A DNA stretch of 64,000 nt from Niveispirillum lacus (GCF_002251795.1 NZ_NOXU01000030.1:186001-250000); one strand, 5' to 3'; counted from the stretch's first letter, positions 9,829 through 19,853 are shown. Made by a program: numbers and translations. Notes: generated by a model not told the origin, from the sequence alone.

Positions 9829-12156
9829 TTGGTCTCGGTTTCCAGGTTCGCGCTGTGCCTGCTGCTGGGCGGCACCGCAACATCCGCTATCGCGCTGTCG
9901 ACCGGCGCCATGGCCCAGGAGGCGTTTGATGGTGGCATCATTCGCGATATCCGTGTCGAGGGGTCGCAGCGCATCGAAAGCGCCACGGTCCAGTCGTACC
10001 TTACGGTTCGACCAGGCGACAGTTTCGATCCCGACAAGATCGACCAGTCGCTGAAGTCGCTGTTTGCGACTGGGCTGTTCGCCGACGTGTCGATCCGCCG
10101 TGAAGGCGGGGTGATGCTGGTGCAGGTGGTGGAGAACCCCATCATCAACCGCATCGCCTTTGAGGGGAACAAGCGCATCAAGACAGAGGATATCAATCCC
10201 GAGGTCCAGTTGCGCCCCCGCACCGTCTATACCCGTACCCGCGTCCAGAATGACGTCGAACGCATCCAGGAACTCTATCGTCGTAAAGGCCGCTTTGCCG
10301 CGCGCATTGAGCCGAAGATCGTTCAACTGGAACAGAACCGCGTCGACCTGATCTTCGAGATCGAGGAAGGTCAGATGACGGGCGTGCAGGCCATCAACAT
10401 CGTCAACAATAATGTATTCGACGATGATGAACTGCGCGAGATCATGATCACCAAGGAGTCGCGCTGGTGGCGGTTCCTGTCGTCCAACGACAACTACGAT
10501 CCCGAGCGTCTGCGGTACGACCAGGAGCAGGTGCGCCGTCATTACCTGCGTAATGGCTATGCCGATTTCAAGGTCCTCACGTCGGTCGCCGAACTGACGC
10601 CCGACCGCGAGGAATTCTTCATCACCATGACGGTGGATGAGGGCAAGCGTTATAAGTTCGGCCGGATCACCATCCAGTCGGAAATTCCCGACATCGATGT
10701 CAACCCGCTCTATGAAGCCATCAGCGCCTATCAGGGCGAATGGTACAATGGCGACAAGATCGAAGAGAGCATCACCGCCCTGACCAACCGTCTGGGTGAT
10801 TTGCAATATGCGTTCGTTGAAATCGACCCGTTGCTGGACCGCAACCAGGAAGATCAGACGATCGACGTTATCTTTGAGTTGAAGGAAAGCCCGCGCGTCT
10901 TTGTCGAGCGTGTTGATATTATTGGTAATTACAACACCCTGGACAAGGTCATCCGGCGCGAGATGCTCCTGATCGAGGGCGATCCGTTCAGCGTGTCCAA
11001 GCTGAAGCGCTCCGAACAGCGCATCAAGGATCTGGGTTATTTCCTTGATGATGGTGTCGAGGTGAAGACCGAAGAGGGCAGCTCCCGCGATCAGTCAGTG
11101 ATCACGGTCGAGGTTGAAGAGCAGCCCACCGGCGAAATTCAGCTTGGTGCCGGTTACTCATCCACCGATGGCGCTTTGCTGGACTTTTCGATCCGTCAGC
11201 GCAACCTTTTGGGTAAAGGCCAGGATTTGCGCCTGTCCACCCTGCTGTCGAGCCGAAGCTTCGAGGTTGATCTGGGCTTCACCGAGCCTTACTTCCTCGA
11301 CCGCGATCTGGCTGCGGGTGTTGATCTGTTCCGTGTCGTGCGCGACAACCGCGATACCATTTCCTACGATTTGGAATCGACCGGTGTCGTGCTGCGTGCC
11401 GGCTATCCGCTTTCGGAAAAGCTGCGTCAACGCCTCAGCTACTCGTTGGTCCAGAATAAGATCGACAATATTTTCTTCGGATCGTCGCTGTTCCTTCAGG
11501 ACCAGTTGGGCACCACCATCACCTCATCGGTGGAAAGCCAGTTGCTCTATGATGACCGTGACAGCAAGATCGATCCGACCAGCGGTTACTATTTCCTCTG
11601 GTCGGTAGAGTTTGCTGGTCTTGGTGGCGACACCCGGTATCTGCGCAACCGCGTCACCGCAGGCCAGTATTGGGAGCCGTTCGAGGAAGTGGTGCTGGGC
11701 CTGACGACCGAGGCCGGCTACATCTGGGGAATGGGCGAAGACCTGCGCATCAATGACCGCTTCTTCATTGGCGGTGACACCCTGCGGGGCTTTGAAATCG
11801 GTGGTATTGGTCCCCGCAATGTGCCCGATCCGAATAATCCGGAGAATAGTGACGCGCTGGGCGGCACCATCTTCAGCCGGGCCAGCCTGGAGTTGACCAC
11901 AAAGCTAGGTCTGCCCGATGAACTGGGTGTGAAGGCACACGCCTTCTACGATGCCGGCACCCTGACGGCAGCCAAGGAAACCCCAGGCACGGGCGATGTT
12001 TTCCGCGACAGCAATAAGGTTCGCATGTCGGCCGGTGTGGGTGTGTCGTGGAAGTCGCCTTTCGGTCCGATCCGGTTGGATCTGGCTTACCCCATTGCCA
12101 AAGAGCCGTATGACCAGACCGAGACGCTGAAATTCAGCTTCGGTACCCGGTTCTAA
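9829..12156 (+). CDS. bamA: Outer membrane protein assembly factor BamA
   Basis: Core of the BAM complex that folds beta-barrel proteins into the outer membrane. The protein has a signal peptide ending at about AMAQ, then five POTRA domains (starting IIRDIRVEGSQRI), and from about residue 430 a 16-strand Omp85 barrel (QLGAGYSSTDG, LRGFEIGGIGPR) ending in a terminal Phe. I choose the TTG at 9829, which has a GGGGGAA ribosome site 6 bases upstream; a TTG at 9817 lacks one. No ATG is available before the signal sequence. It follows rseP by 17 bases. Confidence 0.97.
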   Translation: MVSVSRFALCLLLGGTATSAIALSTGAMAQEAFDGGIIRDIRVEGSQRIESATVQSYLTVRPGDSFDPDKIDQSLKSLFATGLFADVSIRREGGVMLVQVVENPIINRIAFEGNKRIKTEDINPEVQLRPRTVYTRTRVQNDVERIQELYRRKGRFAARIEPKIVQLEQNRVDLIFEIEEGQMTGVQAINIVNNNVFDDDELREIMITKESRWWRFLSSNDNYDPERLRYDQEQVRRHYLRNGYADFKVLTSVAELTPDREEFFITMTVDEGKRYKFGRITIQSEIPDIDVNPLYEAISAYQGEWYNGDKIEESITALTNRLGDLQYAFVEIDPLLDRNQEDQTIDVIFELKESPRVFVERVDIIGNYNTLDKVIRREMLLIEGDPFSVSKLKRSEQRIKDLGYFLDDGVEVKTEEGSSRDQSVITVEVEEQPTGEIQLGAGYSSTDGALLDFSIRQRNLLGKGQDLRLSTLLSSRSFEVDLGFTEPYFLDRDLAAGVDLFRVVRDNRDTISYDLESTGVVLRAGYPLSEKLRQRLSYSLVQNKIDNIFFGSSLFLQDQLGTTITSSVESQLLYDDRDSKIDPTSGYYFLWSVEFAGLGGDTRYLRNRVTAGQYWEPFEEVVLGLTTEAGYIWGMGEDLRINDRFFIGGDTLRGFEIGGIGPRNVPDPNNPENSDALGGTIFSRASLELTTKLGLPDELGVKAHAFYDAGTLTAAKETPGTGDVFRDSNKVRMSAGVGVSWKSPFGPIRLDLAYPIAKEPYDQTETLKFSFGTRF

Positions 12157-12170
12157 CGGGGGAACGGGCC

Positions 12171-12764
12171 TTGGTGCGCCGCTCCATCGCCCTTCTCTTT
12201 GCCGGCCTGGCCCTTCTGGTCGGGCCGGCCGCATCTTATGCCCAGGAAACGACGGGTGTGGCGCAGCCGGCGTCCCGTCGCTTGCCCTATGCGCAGGTGG
12301 CTGTGGTGGATATCCCCACGATCCTGCAGCAGGCCACGGCTATGCGTACCATTCAGCAGCAACTGGATGTGCAGAAGGAACAGTTGCAGCGGGATGTGGC
12401 TCAGCAGCAAGAAGGATTGCGCCAGGCTGAACAGGAACTGGCACGACTGCGGCAGACGGTGTCGGTGGAAGAGTTCGACCGTAAGCGAACGGAGTTTGAA
12501 ACCCAGGTTTCGGCCACCGGTCGCGCGTTACAGGAACGCACCCGCCGCCTGGATATTGCGTTTAATCAGGCCCGCAATAATGTCATCAACACGCTCGATC
12601 AGGTGATCGCGGAGGTGGCTCGGGAGTCGGGTGCCACTTTGGTCATCTCGCGGCAGTTCATTGTCTATCAATCGGGCGCCGCAGGTGACATTACGGCCGA
12701 GGTATTGGAACGGTTGAACGGCCGCTTGCCCCAGGTCACGGTCAGCGTACCGCCGCCGACATAA
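12171..12764 (+). CDS. skp: OmpH/Skp family periplasmic chaperone
   Basis: Binds unfolded outer-membrane proteins between Sec and BAM. The 197-residue protein has a signal peptide (about 1-25, ASYAQ), a short beta start (QVAVVDIPTIL) and a long Gln/Glu-rich alpha-helical arm from about 60 to 140, then a compact C-terminus (TLVISRQFIVYQS), the jellyfish-like Skp layout. The start is a TTG, or a GTG one codon later; both fit a GGGGGAA ribosome site. Its place between bamA and lpxD is standard. Confidence 0.9.
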   Translation: MVRRSIALLFAGLALLVGPAASYAQETTGVAQPASRRLPYAQVAVVDIPTILQQATAMRTIQQQLDVQKEQLQRDVAQQQEGLRQAEQELARLRQTVSVEEFDRKRTEFETQVSATGRALQERTRRLDIAFNQARNNVINTLDQVIAEVARESGATLVISRQFIVYQSGAAGDITAEVLERLNGRLPQVTVSVPPPT

Positions 12765-12818
12765 GGGACGAGGGGCTTGGTGCCCCGCCCTTTTCGTTAT
12801 CGAACGCAGGAAACCCCC

Positions 12819-13868
12819 ATGGCCGATCCCCGTTTCTTCGACCGTGCCGGCCCCTTCACGCTGGCCGAACTGGCAGCCCGGTGTGGGGCGACCTTGTCTG
12901 TCGATGCCGACCCAGCCCTTGTGCTGACCGATGTCGCCCCGCTCGATCAGGCTGGTGCCGGGCATTTATCCTTTCTGGATAACCGCAAATATCTGGAGGC
13001 CTTTCAGGCCAGCCGGGCGGCGGCCTGTGTCGTTCATCCTTCCTTGGCCGACAAGGCACCAGCGGGCACGGCCTTGTTGTTGTCGACCAAGCCCTATCGC
13101 AGTTATGCGCTTTGTGCGCAGGCCTTTTACCCGCTGCCGGCGTCGACCGGCCGGATCTCCGCCGCCGCCCATGTCGATCCGTCCGCAAGGTTGGGGGAGA
13201 ATGTTGAGGTGGCGGCGGGGGCGGTGATCGAGGCGGGCGCAGAAATCGGGCCGCGCACCCGTATCGCGGCTAATGCGGTGATCGGACGCCATGTGCGTAT
13301 CGGGGCTGACAGCGTGATCGGTGCCTGTGCTTCGTTGTCCCATTGTCTGATCGGCGATCGGGTCGTGATCTATCCGGGGGCCCGGATCGGGCAGGATGGT
13401 TTCGGTTTTGCCATGGATGTGGCGGGTCATGTCCGTGTGCCGCAGATGGGGCGGGTGATCATCGAGGATGATGTGGAAGTCGGGGCCAACAGCACTATAG
13501 ATCGCGGTGCGGGGCCGGATACCATCATCGGCCGGGGCACGATGATTGATAATCTGGTCCAGATCGGGCACAACGTCACGCTTGGTGCTGGCTGCGTCAT
13601 CGTGGCTCAGTCCGGCATTTCAGGCAGCACGAAGTTTGATCATCATGCTGTGCTGGCGGCGCAGGCAGGGGTGGCCGGTCACCTTTCCATCGGCGCAGGA
13701 GCTCGTATCGCGGCACAGAGCGGCGTGATGCGGGATGTGCCTCCGATGACGGAAGTGTTCGGCACGCCGGCGCAGCCCAAGCGGCAATATTTCCGCCAGG
13801 TCGCCATGATGGCGCGGCTGGCGAAGGGGAAAAGTGGACGGGGCGATGAGCACGACGGAAACGAATAA
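12819..13868 (+). CDS. lpxD: UDP-3-O-(3-hydroxyacyl)glucosamine N-acyltransferase
   Basis: Third step of lipid A synthesis, adding the N-linked hydroxyacyl chain. The 349-residue protein has the N-terminal uridine-binding domain ([34 protein letters not shown] type) and from about residue 110 a left-handed beta-helix with hexapeptide repeats ([23 protein letters not shown]). The catalytic His lies in [11 protein letters not shown]. The start at 12819 has a GCAGG ribosome site; the frame is open to 12777 without conserved sequence. Its end overlaps fabZ by 23 bases. Confidence 0.97.
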   Translation: MADPRFFDRAGPFTLAELAARCGATLSVDADPALVLTDVAPLDQAGAGHLSFLDNRKYLEAFQASRAAACVVHPSLADKAPAGTALLLSTKPYRSYALCAQAFYPLPASTGRISAAAHVDPSARLGENVEVAAGAVIEAGAEIGPRTRIAANAVIGRHVRIGADSVIGACASLSHCLIGDRVVIYPGARIGQDGFGFAMDVAGHVRVPQMGRVIIEDDVEVGANSTIDRGAGPDTIIGRGTMIDNLVQIGHNVTLGAGCVIVAQSGISGSTKFDHHAVLAAQAGVAGHLSIGAGARIAAQSGVMRDVPPMTEVFGTPAQPKRQYFRQVAMMARLAKGKSGRGDEHDGNE

Positions 13869-14319
13869 GGTCGCGGCGACCGAACTGGATATCAACCGGA
13901 TCATGGAACTGATCCCGCATCGGTATCCAATGCTGCTGGTTGACAAGGTGAAGGACATTGTTCCCGGTGAAAGCTGCACCGGCATCAAGAATGTGACGAT
14001 GAATGAGCCGCAGTTCACTGGCCATTTTCCGCAAAAGCCGGTTTTCCCCGGCGTTATGATCGTGGAAGCCATGGCCCAGACCTCGGCAATCCTGGTGATG
14101 CAGACCCTGGGACAGGAAGCCGAGGGTCGTCTCGTGTATTTCATGGGGATCGAAGAGGCGAAATTCCGTCGTCCCATCGGCCCCGGCGATCAGATCCAGA
14201 TCAAGGTCCAGAAGGTCCAGAACCGCCGCAATGTCTGGAAATTCAAGGGCGAGGCCTGGGTCGACGGCAATCTGCATGCCGAGGCCACCTACACGGCCAT
14301 GATCGTCATGGGGGATTGA
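13846..14319 (+). CDS. fabZ: 3-hydroxyacyl-ACP dehydratase FabZ
   Basis: Dehydrates 3-hydroxyacyl-ACP in fatty acid elongation and so competes with LpxA and LpxD for substrate. The 157-residue hot-dog protein has the signature [13 protein letters not shown], the catalytic His in this segment and the Glu in [12 protein letters not shown]. An in-frame GTG at 13834 is possible, but the ATG at 13846 has the better ribosome site and gives the usual length. The overlap with lpxD suggests coupled translation. Confidence 0.97.
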   Translation: MSTTETNKVAATELDINRIMELIPHRYPMLLVDKVKDIVPGESCTGIKNVTMNEPQFTGHFPQKPVFPGVMIVEAMAQTSAILVMQTLGQEAEGRLVYFMGIEEAKFRRPIGPGDQIQIKVQKVQNRRNVWKFKGEAWVDGNLHAEATYTAMIVMGD

Positions 14320-14371
14320 GGTCGGTTCGCGCTCCATCGGGTGGACACGGGGCCGACTTAATTTTGTCAAA

Positions 14372-14413
14372 CGCCTTTGTTAAAGGCGGTGTGAAGGGCG
14401 GGCGACCGCCCTT
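14372..14413 (+). promoter_or_regulatory. Tandem hairpins between fabZ and lpxA
   Basis: Two perfect stems occur in a row: CGCCTTT-gtt-AAAGGCG at 14372-14388, and AAGGGCGG-GCGA-CCGCCCTT with a GNRA loop at 14394-14413. They end 30 bases before the lpxA start. The only long gap inside the lpx block holds them, so they may partly terminate or protect the transcript and tune lpxA relative to fabZ. Confidence 0.5.
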
Positions 14414-14443
14414 TCGCATGTCAGGAAGCAGAAGGGCCGGCTC

Positions 14444-15232
14444 ATGAGCGCCAATATCCATCCCAGTGCCATCGTCGATCCCGGTGCCCGTATCGGTACG
14501 GGGGTGGAGATCGGTCCATTCTGTGTGGTCGGTCCAAATGTGGTGCTGGGCGATTATGTCCGTCTCGTCAGCCACGTCGCCGTTGATGGCTGCACTACCA
14601 TTGGCGAGGGCACGATTGTCTATCCGTTTGCCTCGCTGGGGCATGCGCCACAGGACCTTAAGTACCGAGGGGAGCCCTCGGAGCTGATCATCGGACGCCA
14701 TAACCGCATCCGTGAGAATGTCACCATGAATACCGGTACCGAGGGTGGCGGCATGGTGACCCGGGTGGGCGATGGCGGCCTGTTCATGGTCGGCGTCCAT
14801 ATCGGTCATGACTGCCAGGTTGGGAACAATGTGATCTTCGCCAATAATGCGACCTTAGGCGGGCATGTGGTGGTCGGCGACCATGCCGTTCTGGGCGGCC
14901 TTTCGGCGGTTCATCAATTCGTACGCATTGGCGCTCATGCCATGATCGGCGGCATGTCTGGGGTAGAGGCGGATGTCATCCCCTATGGTCTTGTTAAAGG
15001 GGACCGCGCCTATCTGGCGGGGTTGAACCTGGTTGGGTTGCAGCGTCGCGGTTTTGCCAAGGACGATATCCACGCCCTTCGCGCTGCCTTCCGGCACCTG
15101 TTCGAGGGAGAGGGCCAGATGTCCGACCGCATTGCTTCCGTGATGGCAGAGGCAGGTGCTGTGCCGTCGGTGGCCGATGTGCTGTCGTTCCTGGCGGATC
15201 GGGGTAGTCGCGCCCTGACACAGCCACGCTGA
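14444..15232 (+). CDS. lpxA: UDP-N-acetylglucosamine acyltransferase
   Basis: First step of lipid A synthesis: moves a 3-hydroxyacyl chain from ACP to UDP-GlcNAc. The 262-residue protein opens with hexapeptide repeats (IHPSAIVDPGARIG) and has the conserved block RENVTMNTGTEGGG and the catalytic His in HIGHDCQVGNNV, then a helical C-terminal domain (from about 195). Length matches E. coli LpxA. It has its own hairpin-bearing spacer after fabZ and runs on into lpxI after 6 bases. Confidence 0.98.
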   Translation: MSANIHPSAIVDPGARIGTGVEIGPFCVVGPNVVLGDYVRLVSHVAVDGCTTIGEGTIVYPFASLGHAPQDLKYRGEPSELIIGRHNRIRENVTMNTGTEGGGMVTRVGDGGLFMVGVHIGHDCQVGNNVIFANNATLGGHVVVGDHAVLGGLSAVHQFVRIGAHAMIGGMSGVEADVIPYGLVKGDRAYLAGLNLVGLQRRGFAKDDIHALRAAFRHLFEGEGQMSDRIASVMAEAGAVPSVADVLSFLADRGSRALTQPR

Positions 15233-15238
15233 TCCACC

Positions 15239-16057
15239 ATGGCGGGACGGCTGGGCATTATCGCCGGAGGGGGGGACCTGCCACGGCAGGTGGCAGAGAC
15301 CTGCCGACGGGATGGCCGTGGCTTCTTCGTTATCGCCTTGGAAGGGCAGGGGGCTGAGGTATGGCTGTCGCCCGACATGCCGCACGCGCTGTTCCGTATG
15401 GGGGCGGCTGGCGCGATACTTGATCGGTTGCGCGCAGAGGGGGTGACCGACATCATCCTGGCTGGTGGCGTGCGACGCCCGTCCCTGACCGATCTGCGCC
15501 CCGACTGGTACGCGGCGCGTTTTTTTGCTCGCCTGGGCCTGAAGGCTTTGGGGGATGATGGATTATTACGCGCTGTCGCTGCGCTGCTGGAGGAGGAGGG
15601 GTTCCGCGTAATCGCCATCCAATCCATGATCGCTGACCTGCTCATGCCCTCCGGCGTACTGTCACAGGCAGTGCCGGATGAGGCGGCCCTGGCCGATATT
15701 GCCCATGGCCTGACCGTCGCACACGCCCTGGGTGCCGTCGATGTCGGGCAGGCGGTGGTGGTACAGGCAGGGTTGGTGCTGGGCGTGGAAGCCATTGAGG
15801 GTACCGACGCCCTGATCTCCCGCTGTGGCGCATTGAGGCGGGACGGGACTGGGCCGATCCTCGTGAAATGTGCCAAGCCGGGTCAGGACCGTCGCCTTGA
15901 CCTGCCGACCATCGGCCCCGATACGGTTGCCGCCTGTATCGCCGCCGGTTTCGCCGGTATTGCGGCTGAAGCGGGAGCAACCCTGTTTGTGGGGCGTCAG
16001 GATGCCTTGCAGGCCGCCGATGCGGCGGGCCTGTTCGTTATGGGCGTATCGGCATGA
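15239..16057 (+). CDS. lpxI: UDP-2,3-diacylglucosamine pyrophosphatase LpxI
   Basis: Hydrolyses UDP-2,3-diacylglucosamine to lipid X and UMP. LpxI is the alphaproteobacterial substitute for LpxH and is unrelated to it in sequence. The 272-residue product starts LGIIAGGGDLPRQVAE, and the second half has LVKCAKPGQDRRLDLPTIGPDT, typical of the family. It sits between lpxA and lpxB exactly as in Caulobacter-type genomes and overlaps lpxB by 4 bases (ATGA). Confidence 0.95.
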   Translation: MAGRLGIIAGGGDLPRQVAETCRRDGRGFFVIALEGQGAEVWLSPDMPHALFRMGAAGAILDRLRAEGVTDIILAGGVRRPSLTDLRPDWYAARFFARLGLKALGDDGLLRAVAALLEEEGFRVIAIQSMIADLLMPSGVLSQAVPDEAALADIAHGLTVAHALGAVDVGQAVVVQAGLVLGVEAIEGTDALISRCGALRRDGTGPILVKCAKPGQDRRLDLPTIGPDTVAACIAAGFAGIAAEAGATLFVGRQDALQAADAAGLFVMGVSA

Positions 16058-17283
16058 CGGGCCCCCTGATCTACCTTGTCGCAGGCGAACCCTCGGGCGA
16101 TGTGCTGGGTGCGCGGCTGATGGCGGCGCTGAAGCAGGCGATGGGTGGGCAGGTGCGCTTTGCCGGAATCGGCGGTGAACGGATGATCGCCGAGGGCCTG
16201 GTCAGCCTGTTCCCCATGGAGGAACTGACCCTGTTCGGCCTGGCCGAACTGTTGCCCAAGCTGCCCCATCTGATCCGCCGTATCGGGCAAACGGCGGGCG
16301 ACATCCTGGCGTGCCGGCCCGACGCCGTCATCACCGTTGATGCCCCGGATTTCTGTTTCCGGGTGCTGAAAAAGGTGCGGCGGGCCGATGCGTCGATCAA
16401 GCTGATCCATTATGTCGCCCCCACCGTCTGGGCCTGGCGGCCCGGCCGAGCGCGGAAGATCGCGCAATTCCTGGACCATCTGCTTGTCCTGCTGCCGTTT
16501 GAACCGCCATATTTCGAGGCAGTAGGTCTGCCCGCCACCTTCGTCGGCCATTCGATTGTCGAGGCGGGGGTGGAACGAGGGGATGCTGCGGCCTTCCGTG
16601 CCCGCCATGACCTTGCCGCCGATACGCCGCTGCTCTGCGTCCTGCCGGGCAGCCGGCGCAGCGAGATCAAGGTGCTGCTGCCCGACTTTGCGGCAACCCT
16701 GGCCATCCTCAAGGAACGCCATCCCGGCCTGACCGTCGTGGTACCGACCTTGGGCAAGGTCGCGGCACCGGTCCGCGCTGCTGCTGCCGTCTGGCCGGTA
16801 CCCGCCATCGTCGTGGAAGGAGACGGAGAGAAATATGATGCTATGGCCGCCAGTATAGCGGCTTTGGCGGCAAGCGGCACGGTGGCGCTGGAACTGGCGC
16901 TGGCGCGTTTGCCCTCGGTCATCGCCTACCGTATCCATCCGCTGACCTTTTGGCTGTACCGGCGGCTGATCCGCGTGAAATTTGCCAATTTGGTCAACAT
17001 CATGCTGGGCCGGATGCTTGTGCCGGAATGTCTCCAGGATGACTGTACCCCACAGCAGCTGGCGGATGCCGTCACCTTGCTGCTGACCGATGCCGCGGCC
17101 CGTCGCCAACAGGTGGACGGTGTGGCGCAGGTTGCCCAGTGGCTTGGCCAAGGCGGTGGCAAAACACCCAGCCAGCGGGCGGCCGCCACCGTGCTGGACC
17201 TGGTGGACAAGGCACGGGTGGGAAGTCAACCGGAGTGTCGTGGTGACCATGCCATGTCACCCGGCCTGAATCCGCCGATCTAA
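16054..17283 (+). CDS. lpxB: Lipid-A-disaccharide synthase
   Basis: Glycosyltransferase family 19 enzyme joining lipid X and UDP-diacylglucosamine into the lipid A disaccharide. The 409-residue protein begins with LIYLVAGEPSGDVLGARLM, has the family block HYVAPTVWAWRPGRARKI at about residue 125 and the nucleotide-site segment LLCVLPGSRRSEI at about 193. ATGA overlap with lpxI shows co-translation. It closes the long plus-strand block. Confidence 0.97.
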   Translation: MTGPLIYLVAGEPSGDVLGARLMAALKQAMGGQVRFAGIGGERMIAEGLVSLFPMEELTLFGLAELLPKLPHLIRRIGQTAGDILACRPDAVITVDAPDFCFRVLKKVRRADASIKLIHYVAPTVWAWRPGRARKIAQFLDHLLVLLPFEPPYFEAVGLPATFVGHSIVEAGVERGDAAAFRARHDLAADTPLLCVLPGSRRSEIKVLLPDFAATLAILKERHPGLTVVVPTLGKVAAPVRAAAAVWPVPAIVVEGDGEKYDAMAASIAALAASGTVALELALARLPSVIAYRIHPLTFWLYRRLIRVKFANLVNIMLGRMLVPECLQDDCTPQQLADAVTLLLTDAAARRQQVDGVAQVAQWLGQGGGKTPSQRAAATVLDLVDKARVGSQPECRGDHAMSPGLNPPI

Positions 17284-17456
17284 TCCGTCAAGGTACGCCC
17301 CATGTGAGGCCTATTGCACCTGGTGCCGTTCTGGCCTGGAACCGCACCATCCGAAGAGGATGATGGCGTCTTTGATCGTTGCTTTCTGCAGGACGATGGG
17401 GCAGGCGGTCACGTCGGGCTTGGCGGCCACCCCGTCGCATACAGCAACCGCCCGCT

Positions 17457-19175
17457 TCAGGGTGTAGTGTCAGCCTTCACCGTAGCCATCAGCCCATTCT
17501 TCAGCTTGGCCTCTGCCGAACGGCGCAAGCTGTCATCCTTACCGGCCTGATGTGCAGCGCGTGCCCATTGGAACCGGGCTTCCGCCTTGCGGCCCACGGC
17601 CCAGTAGGCATCTCCCAGATGATCGTTGATGGAAGGATCGCCGGGTTCCAGTTCCAAGGCCTTTTCCAGCATCTCCACAGCCTGTTCCGTTTTGCCCAGT
17701 TTGAAGAGGGCCCAGCCCAGACTGTCGGTAATGAAGCCGTCATTGGGTCTCAGCGCGAGCGCCTTTTCGATCAGTGCCTTGCCTTCTTCCAGGCGCTGGC
17801 CGCGATCAACCCACGAATATCCCAGATAATTCAGAACGCTGGGCTGATCGGGTTGAAGCTCCAGCGCCCTTTTCAGGGCAGTCTCTGCCTCTGGCCAGTC
17901 GCCTTTGCTGTCGAGGGTCATGGCCCGCGCATAATGCAGCATCCAGTCGCGGGGCCGCGTTTCCTTGATCCGGGCCAGGGCCTGATCATACGCGGCCAAT
18001 GCTTCGGTTGTACGTTTGGCGATCCGGTGCATGTCGCCCAGCCGAAGCAATGCGTCGGTTCGTTCCGGCCGCTCTGCTGCCATTTTTTGCAACAGGGCAA
18101 TGGCTTCGTTGTCACGTTCCAGTTGGCGAAGCACGTCGACCTGGCGCAATCGCGCCATCCACAACATGCCTGGGCCACCGGTGATGCCCCGGAACTCGTT
18201 CAGCGCCGTATTTGCCCGGTCGCGGGCGACCAGGATATCGCCCAACAGCATGCGTGTCAGCGGCTGGTCCGGTTCCAGGTGCAACGAAACCCGGCCATAA
18301 AGCAGCGCCATCTCCGCTGCTCCTTCCTGGTGCAACGCCGAAGACAGCTCGAACAGCGCTTGGCCCAGTCCGGCGGCAGCGCTGCCAACCAGCGGGGCAG
18401 GTCTGCCGCCCTTTTCCAGCCGGTTCAGGGCATCTTCAACCACCATGCTATCCGGATTGGCTTCCAGATATTGCCTGTACAGTTTACGGGCGGCATCGCT
18501 TGCCCCAGACCGTTCCTGGAAATTGCCGATCAGCAAAGTCAGACGCAGCGGCATCCCTAGCTTGGCGGCTTCAGCATAGTGTTGGAAGGCCCCATCGCGG
18601 TTGCCCCGCAAATCCTCAATGAGGGCCAGTTGCTGCGTCTGGATGGACTTGAACCCCTCATGGCTCGATAGCGGGTTCAGCAACATTATGGCGCCGTCGA
18701 AGTCCTTTTCCGCCACCGCGATCCAACTGGCCAGGAGTGGACCGATATAGGGCGACATGCCATCGGCCGGCAACGCAGCAACACGGGCCGCAGCCTCCTT
18801 GGTGCGGCCGGCGCGAAGATCGTCGGCGACCAGCAGTGCGTGGGCTACGAAACTGCCGCCACCTGCCTCGCCGGACACTTGCCGGCGGGCCAGGGCCAAC
18901 GCCTCCTCATCCTGGCCTTCCCCCAGTGACAGCAGAAATGTGCGACGCAGAAGGCCCGCATTGCCGGGGTCCAGTTTCAGCACTGCCCCCAGATTCTCAC
19001 TGGCAACATCCCAGGCGCCGGCATTCTGGGCGATGCGGCCCATCAGATAGCGGGCAATGGCGGTGCTGTTGTCGGCGGGTTGGGATGGGGTGGCCTGCTG
19101 TGCCGATCCCATTCCTGGCAAAGCCAGGGTCAGCATGATCGTCGATACCACGACCATTTTCGGCCGAAATCCCAC
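17457..19175 (-). CDS. Secreted TPR-repeat protein
   Basis: About 572 residues, almost entirely tetratricopeptide repeats after a signal peptide (RPK n-region, hydrophobic core, then GMGSAQQ). Typical repeat units are seen near residue 430 onward (ALELQPDQPSVLNYLGYSWVD, ALALRPNDGFITDSLGWALF, ALELEPGDPSINDHLGDAYW). Proteins of this layout are common in alphaproteobacteria and of unknown partner. The start is uncertain: GTG at 19202, GTG at 19175 and ATG at 19157 are all open; I prefer 19175 because it gives a charged n-region. It converges with lpxB with 173 bases between them, in which I see nothing clear. Confidence 0.85.
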   Translation of the reverse strand: MGFRPKMVVVSTIMLTLALPGMGSAQQATPSQPADNSTAIARYLMGRIAQNAGAWDVASENLGAVLKLDPGNAGLLRRTFLLSLGEGQDEEALALARRQVSGEAGGGSFVAHALLVADDLRAGRTKEAAARVAALPADGMSPYIGPLLASWIAVAEKDFDGAIMLLNPLSSHEGFKSIQTQQLALIEDLRGNRDGAFQHYAEAAKLGMPLRLTLLIGNFQERSGASDAARKLYRQYLEANPDSMVVEDALNRLEKGGRPAPLVGSAAAGLGQALFELSSALHQEGAAEMALLYGRVSLHLEPDQPLTRMLLGDILVARDRANTALNEFRGITGGPGMLWMARLRQVDVLRQLERDNEAIALLQKMAAERPERTDALLRLGDMHRIAKRTTEALAAYDQALARIKETRPRDWMLHYARAMTLDSKGDWPEAETALKRALELQPDQPSVLNYLGYSWVDRGQRLEEGKALIEKALALRPNDGFITDSLGWALFKLGKTEQAVEMLEKALELEPGDPSINDHLGDAYWAVGRKAEARFQWARAAHQAGKDDSLRRSAEAKLKNGLMATVKADTTP

Positions 19176-19219
19176 TCCACCCAAGGGCCACCATCCTTCC
19201 ACCAGACAAGCCTGTCCGG

Positions 19220-19582
19220 TCAGTCGCCTGACCGGTCCGCCTTTATCATACGTTCAAATAGCATACCCCTGACCAGGGACCAGTGTCGCAAAAGGATGAG
19301 CGCCAGGCCGATACCCACGATATCTGCAATCACATCCTCCAGGCTGGCCTGGCGGTTGGGAACCATGCCCTGCACAAGTTCGATGCCGACTGCAAGGACC
19401 AGCAGCAGCAGCACGGCCATGATTCGCCCCCCCCGACTACGATAGGCCCAGAGGCTGAGACAGCTCAGACCGGCAAAACACAGGATGTGCAACCCCTTGT
19501 CCGTGTACCCATCCCCTGGCGGCGCCAGTCCGGCTTCAGCCCCCATCCAGGGCAAGATCACCATTGCCAGGGCCAGGATCAC
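19220..19582 (-). CDS. VanZ-like membrane protein
   Basis: A 120-residue protein with about three hydrophobic helices and the VanZ pattern: DKGLHILCFAGLSCL at about residues 28-42, then an E-x-x-Q motif (GIELVQGMVP) and an Arg and Asp further on (RQASLEDVIADIVGIGLA). VanZ itself gives low teicoplanin resistance; most family members have no known role. No ATG is present upstream before a stop at about 19650, so the GTG at 19582 is used; a CTG start would give a longer first helix. It lies 44 bases upstream of the TPR gene on the same strand and may be co-transcribed with it. Confidence 0.75.
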   Translation of the reverse strand: MILALAMVILPWMGAEAGLAPPGDGYTDKGLHILCFAGLSCLSLWAYRSRGGRIMAVLLLLVLAVGIELVQGMVPNRQASLEDVIADIVGIGLALILLRHWSLVRGMLFERMIKADRSGD

Positions 19583-19853
19583 CGTGCCGACACGATGTCT
19601 GACCTGGGCGGAAGGGTTTCGCAGAAAGGTTAACAGGGCAGACTCCGATCACTTCGGCTCTCTAAAGCAATGCTAGAATAGCGGAGTTTGGCCACTGCGG
19701 CGACAGATCCTGGCGTTGATACACCGCATGCATATTTTGCAGGCTGGTCGCGCATTTGACGCGCAGGCTCTTACCTATTTTTTAACAAACATCGCTGTAA
19801 TAAAGGGCTTGCTGACGGCGAAGTCGTGAGCTGCTCGAACCCAGGGACCTTGC

